A DNA stretch of 64,000 nucleotides from Anaerolineales bacterium (GCA_003105035.1 PQAL01000033.1:282963-346962); one strand, 5' to 3'. Counted from the stretch's first letter, positions 1 to 9,645 are shown. The notes: a model not told the origin generated them from the sequence alone. A program made the numbers and translations.

Positions 1-414
1 CCAACAGATATGACTGGTAATCTTGGCGATGAAATGCTAGCCACATTGACGTCCGATCAGGCACAACTGATCACTGGACTGGTCGAGATCCAAAAACCAT
101 CCCTGTTGAATATTGTCGAAACCCGTCGGCAAGTATCGATTGAGTTGCGCAAATTTCTAGAAGGCGACACTGCCGATAAAGCTACCGTCCTATCATTGAT
201 GCAGCGTTATGGTGAATTGGATGGTGAGATTATTTACAACATGGCTGTACACTTTTCAGATGTGAATCAGTCGCTTACCAGTAGTCAGAGAGCCGCATTG
301 GATGCGATGCGTGAGGAGTTGCTTGGAGAGCTTAGCCATCCAAATGGCGCTTACCTTTACTCACAAGCAATATCCATGCCTGAAATTCCCGATACGGATT
401 TCTTGTTCAAGTAA
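1..414 (+). CDS. LTxxQ-type helical protein, 5' truncated
   Basis: The reading frame is open to the first base of the window (Pro-Thr-Asp precede the first Met at position 10), so the true start probably lies upstream. The 137 visible residues are almost all alpha-helical and charged. They contain two LTxxQ-like motifs, LTSDQAQLI near residue 17 and LTSSQRAAL near residue 91. This spacing resembles the Spy/CpxP family of periplasmic chaperones and metal sensors, but the signal peptide, if any, is outside the window. It ends in TAA just before a perfect hairpin. The family assignment rests on weak motifs only. Confidence 0.55.
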   Translation, partial: PTDMTGNLGDEMLATLTSDQAQLITGLVEIQKPSLLNIVETRRQVSIELRKFLEGDTADKATVLSLMQRYGELDGEIIYNMAVHFSDVNQSLTSSQRAALDAMREELLGELSHPNGAYLYSQAISMPEIPDTDFLFK

Positions 415-427
415 ACTATGACCAGAA

Positions 428-465
428 CCTTGAGCTTCTTACTCCTTGGGGTAAGAAGCTCAAGG
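428..465 (+). terminator. Perfect 15-bp hairpin between two genes
   Basis: CCTTGAGCTTCTTAC (428-442) is followed by an 8-nt loop and its exact reverse complement (451-465). It lies 13 bp after the stop of the LTxxQ gene and 21 bp before the phosphoesterase start. There is no U-run after the stem, so it could be a terminator of unusual type, an mRNA-end stabiliser or an attenuator for the next gene. Confidence 0.6.
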
Positions 466-486
466 GGGATAGTAGGGATAAATTTT

Positions 487-1956
487 ATGAGACAATACTT
501 GATCATTTTCCTAACTATGACTCTTATACTCACTGCCTGCAGCCCTGTAGTCAATGAGAGCTCACAGCGGATTGCCATTCCCACAGCCAGCCTATCGACT
601 GAGATTCCGTTGGAAACACCTGCGTATGTATCCCCAACGGTAAAGGGTGCGTATAATCTGTCGGATTTCATCGCCACCGGGATCCTTGGACGGCCTACCG
701 ACACATCCGTCACTATGAGCGTAGTTCCTAAAATGGCGATGGCGCTTTATTGCGAGTATGGTACATTCATGGGGACATACTCCGCTCGCACCCCCTCACA
801 AATAGCATCAGGGGGTATACCTCTTGAAATTCTCATGGATGGGCTGGAACCTGATACGCGTTACTACTACCGCATCCGTTACAATGATTCAGCCGGTCCA
901 GAACATACTTTTATCACCCAACGTTCAACTGGAGGCAGCTTTACTTTCGCAGTCCAGGCTGATTCGCACCTCAATACAGATAAACATTGCGACCCGGATC
1001 TCTACCGGCAAACTATGCTCAACATCGCCGTGAGTCAACCTGATTTTCTCATTGACCTGGGTGACACTTTCCGAACTGACAAGCTCAATACGATTAATCC
1101 CGAGACAATATCTCAGCTCTACATTGATCAGCGCCAGTATTTTGGTCTGTTATCGGCGTCAGCCTCGTTATTCCTGGCCAATGGTAACCATGAAATGGAG
1201 TGGGGCTGGCTCCTAGATGGCAGTGCAGATAACCCGGCTGTCTGGTCAGCTAATTTGCGTAACCAATATTTCCCCGAACCAGCACCGGATAATTTCTACT
1301 CAGGGGATACGAATATTGTCGAAAATATCGGTATGCTGCGGGATTACTATGCCTGGAAATGGGGAGAGGCCCTGTTTGTGGTCATCGATCCCTATTGGAG
1401 CACTATCACTGACCCCAAGAAAAGCCGCGATAATTGGGATTGGACTCTGGGAGAGACCCAGTACCAGTGGTTCCGCCAGACGCTCAAAACCAGCAATGCG
1501 AAATACAAGTTTGTTTTTACCCACCATCTGTTGGGTGAAAACCGGGGTGGCATAGAAGCTGCTCCTTATTTCGAATGGGGTGGGATGAACCGTAATGGCA
1601 GTTGGGGTTTCGATACATACCGGCCAAGGTGGGGAGTGCCTATCCACCAGCTTATGGTCGATAACCATGTCACAGTTTTTTTCCAGGGACATGACCACCT
1701 ATTTGCAAAGGAAGCATTAGATGGTTTGATTTACCAGACTTTACCGATGCCCGCCAATACAAATGATGCTATTCCAAACCAGGAATTCTATCCGTCTGCG
1801 ACTATGCTTCCTGGCTCGGGGTATTTATTAGTGGAAGTCTCACCAGAGCAAGTAAGTGTGAGCTTTGTTCGTTCTTTTATCCCGCAAGAGGAGAAACCTG
1901 ACCAGCATAACGGACAGGTCGATTACACATACACAATAACACCCTCGGGTCACTAG
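487..1956 (+). CDS. Lipoprotein metallophosphoesterase (purple acid phosphatase-like)
   Basis: Predicted secreted, lipid-anchored phosphoesterase of the calcineurin-like superfamily. I chose the ATG at 487 because it begins a lipoprotein signal (MRQYLIIFLTMTLILTAC, lipobox LTAC); the in-frame upstream ATG at 418 would place the preceding hairpin inside the gene. Residues about 60-145 resemble the beta-sandwich found at the N-terminus of purple acid phosphatases. The dinuclear-metal motifs follow in order: QADSH (D159, H161), DLGD near 190, GNHE near 234, THH near 345 and GHDH near 400. The substrate cannot be read from sequence. It is 489 aa, within the usual family range. Confidence 0.85.
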   Translation: MRQYLIIFLTMTLILTACSPVVNESSQRIAIPTASLSTEIPLETPAYVSPTVKGAYNLSDFIATGILGRPTDTSVTMSVVPKMAMALYCEYGTFMGTYSARTPSQIASGGIPLEILMDGLEPDTRYYYRIRYNDSAGPEHTFITQRSTGGSFTFAVQADSHLNTDKHCDPDLYRQTMLNIAVSQPDFLIDLGDTFRTDKLNTINPETISQLYIDQRQYFGLLSASASLFLANGNHEMEWGWLLDGSADNPAVWSANLRNQYFPEPAPDNFYSGDTNIVENIGMLRDYYAWKWGEALFVVIDPYWSTITDPKKSRDNWDWTLGETQYQWFRQTLKTSNAKYKFVFTHHLLGENRGGIEAAPYFEWGGMNRNGSWGFDTYRPRWGVPIHQLMVDNHVTVFFQGHDHLFAKEALDGLIYQTLPMPANTNDAIPNQEFYPSATMLPGSGYLLVEVSPEQVSVSFVRSFIPQEEKPDQHNGQVDYTYTITPSGH

Positions 1957-2264
1957 AGTCATCCAACTGCCTGCTGGCCAAAGAGGCAGCTATGTCGTTG
2001 GAGCTGTAGTTTGTGCTGAGCTTTCCTGAAGGTTTGCCGATATGGCAACAAACAATCACTACTTTTACGCTTTTCACATTGGTTTTGTCAATAAAAACAA
2101 GGAGTAGGAACAAAAAGACCGATTTCTGATATCTAGCCATCAAAATAACTGAAGGTAGATATCCACATGGTTGGAATGATATTTTATTATTTAAAAGTAA
2201 CACTCCCCATTCTTCGGCGTATTTTCATCACATCATGGATTGATATAATCAGACTAAGAACAGT

Positions 2265-2609
2265 ATGGACGACCCGAATTTATCCAGCCGTAATGCGATC
2301 GCGTGATTATCATCCTTCATATTTATTGGCTTGTTACTGATCAGTCTTAAACTGATGTACAGCTACCCGGTGCTTGTCTTGGCGTACTCAATCGTGATGT
2401 TCTTTTTTGGTGTATCAGCGTTGGTTTACACCTCTATTTAAATCAGGCGTCACCAACCGTTCTACGACTACAAGCCGATGGTCTTTTGGGGTAGAACTAC
2501 CAACGGCAGGAAACTCAGAAATACATTTACCATAATCAATATCATCGGCTTATGGCTGGTACTGAGCGGGGCAGGGTTGGCTTGCCTAAGCTATCTCAGG
2601 ATTGAATAG
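2265..2609 (+). pseudogene. Decayed small membrane-protein gene with two in-frame stops
   Basis: From an ATG at 2265, with a TATAAT box at 2244-2249, one frame reads about 114 codons to a TAG at 2607-2609. It is interrupted by TGA at 2304-2306 and TAA at 2439-2441. Across the stops the translation is coherent: a hydrophobic stretch (FIFIGLLLISL), a second (PVLVLAYSIVMFFFGVSALVY), a basic loop beginning IRRHQPFYDYKP, and a final hydrophobic segment (INIIGLWLVLSGAGLACL). It therefore looks like a three-helix membrane protein that has lost function. A 28-aa ORF starting at 2355 could still be expressed alone. No family recognised. The rest of 1957-2700 holds no other gene I can see. Confidence 0.45.
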
Positions 2610-2700
2610 CAGATGATCTGTTCTCGGGCAAAAACCTGACTGTCTTGTAAACCTTTTCAAGACAATCGGGTCTTTTAGTGATCAGTGTCAAGACAAAATC

Positions 2701-3534
2701 TTATAGATGTGCCGCCAGCCAGTTCTCCACGTCGGTAAGGACGGCTTCATGCTCCGGCTCGTTGAAGACCTCGTGATATAGGCCTTCGTAACGCTTGATG
2801 GACTTATCTTTAGAGCTGGCTTTGTCGTAAAGTAGCTGTGTCCCATCCGGGTCAACGAGCTTATCGTTGTTTCCCTGAACAACCATGAAGGGAAGCGTGA
2901 TTTTCTCAACCTCAGCAGTGACCCGTTTCATGGCGCGCAGCATTTCAGCTGCCAGGCGGGCGGGAGTTTTCCCATGAAAGACGAGCGGATCATTGACATA
3001 GGCTGCGACCACCGCAGGATCGCGCGAGACCCCAGTGGCATCCAAAGCAAGAAGGCCTGCTTTGGGGGCGATGGCAGACAAGATCTTGCCCATGGCTATT
3101 GTGGATGAAGAAATATTGGCTGGTACCTTGACACTGGCCGCCGAGATCACCGCACCACGGAACTTGTCCTGGTTGTCGAGTAAGTAATAGCAGCTGATCA
3201 ACCCACCCAGGCTGTGCCCAACAATGAAGATGGGTTTGCCTGGCTGCCAGCTCTTGACCATGTTGTAGTAGATCGTCAGCGGCTCGGTGAAGTCTTCGAA
3301 GCGGGTAATCACCTCGCGCTCGCCATCCGATTTGCCGTGACCAATATGATCCAGGCTGTAAACTGCATACCCGAGCGGCACGAAGTGATTCACGACGTTC
3401 ATATACCGCCCACTATGCTCGCCCAGCCCATGCACCACGAACAAAATGGATTTAGCTTCCCCGTCAGGTAGCCAGGCCTGGTAATAAATGCTGGCTTCAT
3501 GAGCGTCCTTGAAGGTACCTTCCTGATGATTCAT
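2701..3534 (-). CDS. Alpha/beta hydrolase, monoacylglycerol lipase-like
   Basis: A 277-aa cytoplasmic serine hydrolase of the monoglyceride lipase/lysophospholipase group (Hydrolase_4). Visible are the oxyanion-region motif VHGLGEHSGRY near residue 34, the nucleophile elbow GHSLGG near 106, the acid-residue region GNNDKLVDP near 222 and the catalytic-His region YHEVF near 258. Such enzymes release fatty acids from monoacylglycerols, but substrate preference is not visible. The start is firm: AAGGAGGA precedes the ATG by a few bases on the minus strand. It stands alone, with no signal peptide. Confidence 0.88.
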   Translation of the reverse strand: MNHQEGTFKDAHEASIYYQAWLPDGEAKSILFVVHGLGEHSGRYMNVVNHFVPLGYAVYSLDHIGHGKSDGEREVITRFEDFTEPLTIYYNMVKSWQPGKPIFIVGHSLGGLISCYYLLDNQDKFRGAVISAASVKVPANISSSTIAMGKILSAIAPKAGLLALDATGVSRDPAVVAAYVNDPLVFHGKTPARLAAEMLRAMKRVTAEVEKITLPFMVVQGNNDKLVDPDGTQLLYDKASSKDKSIKRYEGLYHEVFNEPEHEAVLTDVENWLAAHL

Positions 3535-3979
3535 TTGTCCTCCTTAATATTTTTCATGTATCAATATCCATTTGGATATAAAAAAAAGCAAACCGCGATG
3601 AATGTTCAAAAGCAAACCGGTTATTCACACCATCGATTATCCGTGTTGGCCGCCGAGCTTAACCAAAATAAGACCAGGGCCTGAATATGGATTGGATGAG
3701 CTGTATTAAACTAAAGTTTACTAACTCGTTCTAAAATGGGATGCTTGCTTATTGGAATTATTATAGTACAACTTCGTCGTGCTATGGGTCATCTGAATGC
3801 CCTCACCAGCGTTCTTGATCAACATTGCTTGGATTTCACACGCGTAATCTGACCACCAGATATGAAAATTGCAATTTTTACCTCTTTGGCAGGTCTGTTC
3901 ATTACGGGTAAATACCCTGTGCTGTTCTTTACGAGATTAAAGGGGTACCATGCGGTACAATTAGCCCCGAGGTGGAGAT
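3535..3979 (+). other. Intergenic region upstream of nadC
   Basis: No gene seen. It contains the minus-strand ribosome site of the lipase at its left end and a 14-bp AT-rich palindrome TAAACTAAAGTTTA (3707-3720), a possible operator. Immediately before the nadC Shine-Dalgarno there is a small hairpin, GGGGTACC/GGTA...CCCC (3942-3968). No match to known NAD riboswitch motifs was seen by eye. Confidence 0.4.
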
Positions 3980-4906
3980 ATGTTCGGACAAACAGACCAA
4001 CTGAATTCGCGACTTGCCATGATCAAATCGATCCTGCCGGTGGATTTACAGCATCCATCAGTGCTTAGTGTCATACAGCTGGCATTGGCAGAGGACCTGT
4101 CTGCCGAGGGTAAACTGGAAGCCCATCCTGCCCAGGGAGATGTCACCAGCATGGCAACCATCCCGGCCGATGCCAGGTTGAGTGGCTATTTTCGGGCGAA
4201 AGCCAATGGAGTGGTGGCGGGAATGCCGATCGCTGAAGCAGTGTTCCAACTGGTCGATCCTACCATGACCTTTCGGTCTTCCACGAAAGATGGCTCGCAA
4301 GTTGAAAAAGGCCAGATACTGGCAGTGGCACAAGGTAGTGGCAGAAGCCTGCTGGCTGGTGAGCGGACAGCGCTAAACTATTTAGGGCGGCTCTCAGGGA
4401 TTGCCACTCTAACCCGCCGTTTCGTCGAAGCCGTCAAGGGTACCAAGGCGATCATCCTCGACACGCGTAAAACTGGACCGGGCTTACGCATGGTGGATAA
4501 ATACGCGGTGCGCATGGGCGGGGGACAAAATCATCGCGTGGGGCTGTTTGACATGCTGCTAATAAAAGATAATCACATCAGTGCAGCAGGTGGGATCAAG
4601 CAGGCTGTCACCCGGGCCCGCGAGCTATTTGGCAACAGATTTGCCATTGAAGTGGAAGTCAAGAACCTGTCAGAATTAGACGAAGCCATTAATCTGCATG
4701 TCGACCGTATCATGCTGGATAACATGGACCTGGATACGATGCGTAATGCAGTGCAGATGACCCGTGGGCGTGTCCCACTGGAGGCCTCAGGGAACGTCAA
4801 CCTGACCAACGTGCGTCAGATTGCAGAAACTGGAGTGGATTTCATCTCGTCAGGGACTCTCACCCACTCTGCCCCCACTCTTGACATCAGCATGAAAATA
4901 GGATAA
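3980..4906 (+). CDS. nadC: Nicotinate-nucleotide pyrophosphorylase (carboxylating)
   Basis: Converts quinolinate and PRPP to nicotinate mononucleotide, the last dedicated step of de novo NAD synthesis. The family core is intact: the LDTRKTGPGLR and NHRVGLFDMLLIKDNHI blocks, the EVEVKNL strand, DRIMLDNM, EASGNVNL and DFISSGTLTHS near the C-terminus. Its 308 aa are slightly longer than typical (about 280) because of a short N-terminal extension. GAGGTGGAG (3969-3977) supports the ATG at 3980; an alternative ATG lies at 4019. It heads a nadC-nadA-nadB operon with 53-bp and 17-bp gaps. Confidence 0.95.
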   Translation: MFGQTDQLNSRLAMIKSILPVDLQHPSVLSVIQLALAEDLSAEGKLEAHPAQGDVTSMATIPADARLSGYFRAKANGVVAGMPIAEAVFQLVDPTMTFRSSTKDGSQVEKGQILAVAQGSGRSLLAGERTALNYLGRLSGIATLTRRFVEAVKGTKAIILDTRKTGPGLRMVDKYAVRMGGGQNHRVGLFDMLLIKDNHISAAGGIKQAVTRARELFGNRFAIEVEVKNLSELDEAINLHVDRIMLDNMDLDTMRNAVQMTRGRVPLEASGNVNLTNVRQIAETGVDFISSGTLTHSAPTLDISMKIG

Positions 4907-4959
4907 ATTATGTCCAGAATCTATGGTTGATGCATAGATTTGGAATTGGAGCGCGTGAA

Positions 4960-6012
4960 ATGACTGTTGAAACGATGTATCAGGATATGAAAAGCAAATT
5001 GGAACGGGTGGTACCCGATTTTGAGCTACGTTATAAGGCTGAGTTGGCGGAAGAGATCAACCAGCTTAAAAAGGAAAGGAACGCGGTTATCCTGGGGCAT
5101 AACTACATGGAACCGGCATTGTTTTATTCCATCCCCGATTTCCGCGGCGATTCGCTAGACCTGAGCCGTAAAGCTGCCCAAACTGACAAGGATGTCATTG
5201 TCTTTTGCGGGGTACGCTTCATGGCCGAGACGGCCAAGCTGCTCAACCCGACCAAGACAGTGCTGCTCCCCTCCGAAAAGGCCGGCTGCAGCCTGGCAGC
5301 CAGCATCACTGCCCAGGATGTGCGTGAGTTACGGGCTCGTTACCCGGGTGTGCCAGCCGTGGCGTACGTGAACACTTATGCGGATGTTAAAGCCGAAGTG
5401 GATATTTGCTGCACTTCCAGCAATGCCAAGGCAGTGGTTGAGTCACTCCATTCGGACACGGTCATCTTCCTTCCGGATGAATACCTGGCGCGCAATGTGG
5501 CCAAGGAAACTGGTCGACATATTGTTTTCCCCACCTTGCAGGACGGAAAAAACTCGACCACGCTGGATTACCAGCAGGTAGGCAACCATGACACGATGGT
5601 TGGCTGGCGTGGGCGCTGTGAGGTGCACGAGAAATTCACCGTCAAGGATATCGAAGCTGTGCGTAAGCAATTCCCCGAGGTGGTCATCCTTTCCCACCCA
5701 GAGTGCAGCCCGGAGGTCGTGGCAGCTTCCGATTTTTCAGGGGGCACGAATGCCATGATCCGCTATGTAAAGGAAACCAATGCACCCCAATATCTGGTGC
5801 TGACTGAATGTGCCATGGGCGATAATATCGCCGCGGCCAACCCGGAGAAAGATATGCTCAGGCTGTGCTCGGTACGCTGCCCGCATATGAACCAGATCAC
5901 CCTGGAAGACACCTTGAAAAGCCTGCAACTTAACCAATATGTGATTTACATTCCTGAAGATATCCGAGTGAGGGCGGCGCAGGCTGTTGAGCGCATGATT
6001 GCCATCGGGTAG
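4960..6012 (+). CDS. nadA: Quinolinate synthase A
   Basis: An Fe-S enzyme that condenses iminoaspartate from NadB with dihydroxyacetone phosphate to give quinolinate. The GHNYMEP, GVRFMAETA, KAGCSLA, SHPECSPEV and TECAMGDN blocks are present, with cysteines in the places expected for the [4Fe-4S] ligands. I prefer the ATG at 4960, which has GGAG 8 bases upstream, giving 350 aa. TTG/ATG starts at 4927/4930 would add about 10 residues. It lies between nadC and nadB, so the whole pathway from aspartate to NaMN is encoded together. Confidence 0.95.
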   Translation: MTVETMYQDMKSKLERVVPDFELRYKAELAEEINQLKKERNAVILGHNYMEPALFYSIPDFRGDSLDLSRKAAQTDKDVIVFCGVRFMAETAKLLNPTKTVLLPSEKAGCSLAASITAQDVRELRARYPGVPAVAYVNTYADVKAEVDICCTSSNAKAVVESLHSDTVIFLPDEYLARNVAKETGRHIVFPTLQDGKNSTTLDYQQVGNHDTMVGWRGRCEVHEKFTVKDIEAVRKQFPEVVILSHPECSPEVVAASDFSGGTNAMIRYVKETNAPQYLVLTECAMGDNIAAANPEKDMLRLCSVRCPHMNQITLEDTLKSLQLNQYVIYIPEDIRVRAAQAVERMIAIG

Positions 6013-6029
6013 AGGGGGAGGTTGAGGAG

Positions 6030-7661
6030 ATGCAAACCGATGTATTAATCATTGGCTGCGGTATCGCTGGTGCAACGGCAGCCATTCGTTTGTCGCGGGA
6101 TACCCAACGCCAAATCACCGTAATCACGCGTGCCGAAGAGGCTCTCGACAGCAATTCGAGCTATGCCCAGGGAGGCATCGTCGGGAGGGGGACTGACGAT
6201 AGTGTCGAGTTGCTTGAAGAAGATGTGCTTACGGCGGGGGCGGGGCTGTCATACCCGCCGGCTGTCCGACTGTTGGCTGAGCGTGGCCCCGAGCTGCTAC
6301 AGGATGTGATCATCGGGCAAGCAGGCCTGGAATTTGACCATGATGAACAGGGTCACCTGGTTATGGGATTGGAAGCAGCCCACACGCGCCGGAGGATTCT
6401 GCATGTGGGAGACGGCACCGGTGAAGCCATCATGCAAGCGCTGCTAAAGAAGCTGGAAGGCATACCGAACATCACCTTGCTCACCAAGCATACCGTGGTA
6501 GACCTGATCACCTTCCCACACCATGCCACCGATCCCCAGGCAGTATACCAATCACTCACCTGCCACGGGGCGTATGTGTTCGACCAGGAAACCCGCAAGG
6601 TAATCCCAATCCTTGCCCGTAAAACCGTTCTGGCCACGGGTGGTGTGGGGCAGATCTACCTGAACACCACCAACCCGACCGGAGCACGCGGCGATGGTGT
6701 GGCAATGGCCTACCGGGCTGGGGCGAATATCATCAATTCTGAATATGTACAATTTCACCCCACCGCGCTGAGTAGCTCGGATGCTACAAAATTCCTGATC
6801 AGTGAAGCCGTGCGTGGTGAGGGGGGCATCCTGCTCACTCCACAGGGGAAGCCCTTCATGGCTAAATACGCCCCTGAATGGAAAGACCTGGCCCCGCGTG
6901 ACATCGTAGCCCGGGGGATCTATTCGGAGATGGTGGATAAAGGCTACCCATACGTCTTGCTCGACATCGCCTCGCATAAACCTGCCAAGTTTATCCGCGA
7001 ACGCTTCCCGCATATCTATGCTTTCTGCAAGAATCAGCGGATCGACATCACCCGCCAGCCAATCCCGGTGGTGCCAGCCGCACATTACTTCTGCGGCGGT
7101 GTGCAGGTGGACTTGACCGGTCGCACGAGCATTCCCAACCTGTATGCGGTGGGCGAAGTGAGCTGCACCGGCGTGCACGGAGCTAACCGGTTGGCGAGCA
7201 CTTCCCTGCTGGAAGGATTGGTTTGGGGGGTGCAGGCAGCTGAAGATATCCGCGCTCAATCGCCAGCCTTGCTGCTAAATGACCAGGATGTACCGGAATG
7301 GAACGATAGCGGGCTGATCTACGAGCCTGATCCGAACCTGATCCACGCAGATATGTACAGCGTGCGGAACCTGATGTGGCATTATGTGGGTCTCGTGCGC
7401 AGTGAATATCGGCTGAACCGGGCGATACGTGATCTTCGCCAGCTCTGGCTGGACATCGAAGAGTTTTACCGGAAAACCCGCCTGAGCGACGAGCTGATCG
7501 GCTTGCGCAACAGCGTGCAAACAGCCTTGATCGTGGCATATGCTGCTCACCGAAACAGGTATAGTCGCGGTTGCCACTACCGCGAAGACAGCCACCCCCA
7601 GGCTAAAACCGCCACATCTCCCGAAGCAGCCAACGTCAAGCTCAGTGGCGGGCTGGGCTAG
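6030..7661 (+). CDS. nadB: L-aspartate oxidase
   Basis: FAD-dependent oxidation of L-aspartate to iminoaspartate, the first step of de novo NAD synthesis. It has the N-terminal dinucleotide fold GCGIAGATAA (from residue 9), SSYAQGGI, the fumarate-reductase-like active-site region (VQFHPTAL, SEAVRGEGG, RDIVARGI), HYFCGGVQVD, and the FAD-end motif GANRLASTSLLEGLVWG. A helical C-terminal domain follows. It is 543 aa, the normal length. The start ATG follows GGTTGAGGAG. The last gene of the operon, it is closed by a hairpin at 7703-7749. Confidence 0.95.
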   Translation: MQTDVLIIGCGIAGATAAIRLSRDTQRQITVITRAEEALDSNSSYAQGGIVGRGTDDSVELLEEDVLTAGAGLSYPPAVRLLAERGPELLQDVIIGQAGLEFDHDEQGHLVMGLEAAHTRRRILHVGDGTGEAIMQALLKKLEGIPNITLLTKHTVVDLITFPHHATDPQAVYQSLTCHGAYVFDQETRKVIPILARKTVLATGGVGQIYLNTTNPTGARGDGVAMAYRAGANIINSEYVQFHPTALSSSDATKFLISEAVRGEGGILLTPQGKPFMAKYAPEWKDLAPRDIVARGIYSEMVDKGYPYVLLDIASHKPAKFIRERFPHIYAFCKNQRIDITRQPIPVVPAAHYFCGGVQVDLTGRTSIPNLYAVGEVSCTGVHGANRLASTSLLEGLVWGVQAAEDIRAQSPALLLNDQDVPEWNDSGLIYEPDPNLIHADMYSVRNLMWHYVGLVRSEYRLNRAIRDLRQLWLDIEEFYRKTRLSDELIGLRNSVQTALIVAYAAHRNRYSRGCHYREDSHPQAKTATSPEAANVKLSGGLG

Positions 7662-7702
7662 GAACCCAATCCACGCATAGAAACCCCGGACATCCCGATG
7701 CC

Positions 7703-7749
7703 CGGGTAGGTTGATCAGCAACCCTGAAGCAAGGTTGCTGGAATACCCG
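7703..7749 (+). terminator. Hairpin closing the nad operon
   Basis: Two nested stems: CGGGTA (7703-7708) with TACCCG (7744-7749), and inside them CAGCAACC (7716-7723) with GGTTGCTG (7733-7740). It sits between the convergent nadB and GH5 genes. It lacks a clean U-run, so the terminator call is moderate. Confidence 0.5.
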
Positions 7750-7767
7750 ATATATTGAATCGGATCT

Positions 7768-9645
7768 TTATGGTTTTATTGTGATTCTCTCCACCGATTT
7801 TTTCTCACCTGGCCAATAGAGCAGGCGCTGGCTGGAGCGCTTTATTTCGTAGCGTCCATCACTCACCCGTACACTGTAACCGTGCGGGTATTGATAATTA
7901 GGCACGAAGATTTCGGTGGGGGCGGTGATCTGGGGATCAGGCCGGAAGGCCATATGGAAAACACGCCTGCGTGGGTTGAAACCTGAACTTATTAGCTTTC
8001 CCGCCGTGGCAACTGGATAGGGGCGTACCACGGCTTGTAAGGCACGACCGCCTGAGTTGATATCCCGCGGGTTACTGCGTTGGTCTGGGCTGTAGATCGA
8101 CAGGTCTTCGTCGTTCCACTGGTCACCATGCAGGTTGGTATTATCGGGGGAGTAATTCCACAGGCTGTAATTGAGCAGGTTATCTTCCACCGCTTGCATG
8201 CTGCGTTGGAGAGCCTTCAGCTGGATGCTGAAGTCACCCGTCTGATAGGCGTGTTTCTCGTGCAGGTCGTAAGGGATGCCAAATTCACCCAAAACGAATG
8301 GCACGCCGCTCAGGCGTCCCTCAGCCTGCTGCTTGAGCGTGGCAAGCTGTGAACGATATGATCGGCGGATGCCTGGCGGTGTAAAAACTGCCCGCCGGCT
8401 CAGGCTGTTGACTCCAATCCAGGGGGTGTACTCCTTTTTTACCAGCACGAAGGCATCGTACCAATGCGGCGCGTAGACCACCTCCGTGGCTTCCTGGGCA
8501 TCCATGACATACGGCGGCTGGTCCGGTTCGGTCTCGATGAAAATCAAAGCACCAGGGTGTACATCATGAATAGCTGCAGTGAATCGGCGGTTAAATGGCC
8601 GGTAGTAATCCTCCGCAAAGCTGACTGATTTGCCATTTACCTGGGCGAAGTAGTCAGGTCGCAGCAGGTGAGGCTCACCTGCTGCATCAAAGTCCCATAC
8701 ACCGTGTTGTTTCCAGATACAGTCGTATCCCGGAAGCCAGGCATGCGAGCCGAATTCGTTCAGGCGGCGCGTTCCTGTTTTCTTCAGGCTGGCCAGGCCG
8801 ATCGACCAGACATCAACCTCTTGCGAGATGCCTGCAGCTAGAAGCATCGATTGGTAGGGAGTCGGAGATAGGTCAAGCGAAACCGATCCATCGAGCGAAT
8901 TGAGGTCCTTCCAACCAATGAAGCCACTGGATGGCTCGTTCAAGCTATCGTAGCCAAGCACATTAGGCTGGTCTTTCACGCGCACAGCCACCTGGCTGAT
9001 TGCATCGATGTAATGGCGTTGCAGGTACTCCTGTGCGGGCTCACCTTCGATCATGGTCTGGGGAGCAAAGTCATTCCCGGCGAAGAAGAGGGTGAACATG
9101 GTGGCGCAGGCGAGCTTTGATGTATTGGTATGCCAGGCCATGCGTGGGTAGGGCGAGGGATGGGTGGCGTGCACCAGCGCTGCGCCTGTTTCGGTGAAGT
9201 GGGTGATATCCAACCCCACGGCTTCGAGTGTCCAGCCTGGTGCGCCATCACCGCCCGAGAACCGGCTCCACACATCTTGGTGAGGGTCAATGAACAGGTA
9301 AAAACCGTATTGAGCGGCTTTTCTGACTACTTCAACCAGGTAGTCAAGGTAAGCGGAATCGTATATCCCTGGCCCCGCATGCTCGATGCCTTCCCAGGTG
9401 ACCACCAGGCGTAGGAAATTAAAACCCCATTCACGCAAGCGTTCCAGGTGTTCATCTGCATGGGCTATAGGGAATGGACGGCCGATAAAAGACACCTGGC
9501 GATGATCAAAAAAACCTTCTTGAGTGTATGTAGCCCCAGGAGGCGTATAGGGCACTTTGCTGCTGCCTGCCAGGTTGACACCGCGCAGCATGACCTGGCG
9601 TCCGAAGTCATCATTAAAATCCGTCTTATTTACGAAGATACCCAT
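7768..9645 (-). CDS. Glycoside hydrolase family 5, endoglycoceramidase-like
   Basis: A clan GH-A TIM-barrel glycosidase. Using the ATG at 9645 (GGAG five bases upstream; longer in-frame starts at 9660 and 9690), it has 625 aa. Motifs in order are GVNLAG near the N-terminus, FNFLRLVVTWEGIE, LFIDPHQDVW, the acid/base LNEP (E237), APHWYD and the nucleophile VLGEFG (E454). The FIDPHQDVWSR segment and overall layout resemble the GH5 endoglycoceramidase/beta-glucosidase branch more than cellulases. The C-terminal beta-sandwich covers the last 120 residues or so. No signal peptide is visible, so it is probably cytoplasmic. The substrate is inferred only to be a beta-glycoside. Confidence 0.82.
   Translation of the reverse strand: MGIFVNKTDFNDDFGRQVMLRGVNLAGSSKVPYTPPGATYTQEGFFDHRQVSFIGRPFPIAHADEHLERLREWGFNFLRLVVTWEGIEHAGPGIYDSAYLDYLVEVVRKAAQYGFYLFIDPHQDVWSRFSGGDGAPGWTLEAVGLDITHFTETGAALVHATHPSPYPRMAWHTNTSKLACATMFTLFFAGNDFAPQTMIEGEPAQEYLQRHYIDAISQVAVRVKDQPNVLGYDSLNEPSSGFIGWKDLNSLDGSVSLDLSPTPYQSMLLAAGISQEVDVWSIGLASLKKTGTRRLNEFGSHAWLPGYDCIWKQHGVWDFDAAGEPHLLRPDYFAQVNGKSVSFAEDYYRPFNRRFTAAIHDVHPGALIFIETEPDQPPYVMDAQEATEVVYAPHWYDAFVLVKKEYTPWIGVNSLSRRAVFTPPGIRRSYRSQLATLKQQAEGRLSGVPFVLGEFGIPYDLHEKHAYQTGDFSIQLKALQRSMQAVEDNLLNYSLWNYSPDNTNLHGDQWNDEDLSIYSPDQRSNPRDINSGGRALQAVVRPYPVATAGKLISSGFNPRRRVFHMAFRPDPQITAPTEIFVPNYQYPHGYSVRVSDGRYEIKRSSQRLLYWPGEKKSVERITIKP

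Noticed and set aside
3942..3968. NAD riboswitch upstream of nadC
   Set aside because: Only a small hairpin is present; it does not match the known NAD+ riboswitch motifs as far as I can read them.
6552..7259. 235-codon minus-strand frame inside nadB
   Set aside because: Antisense shadow; nadB shows complete family motifs and there is no ribosome site for the antisense frame.
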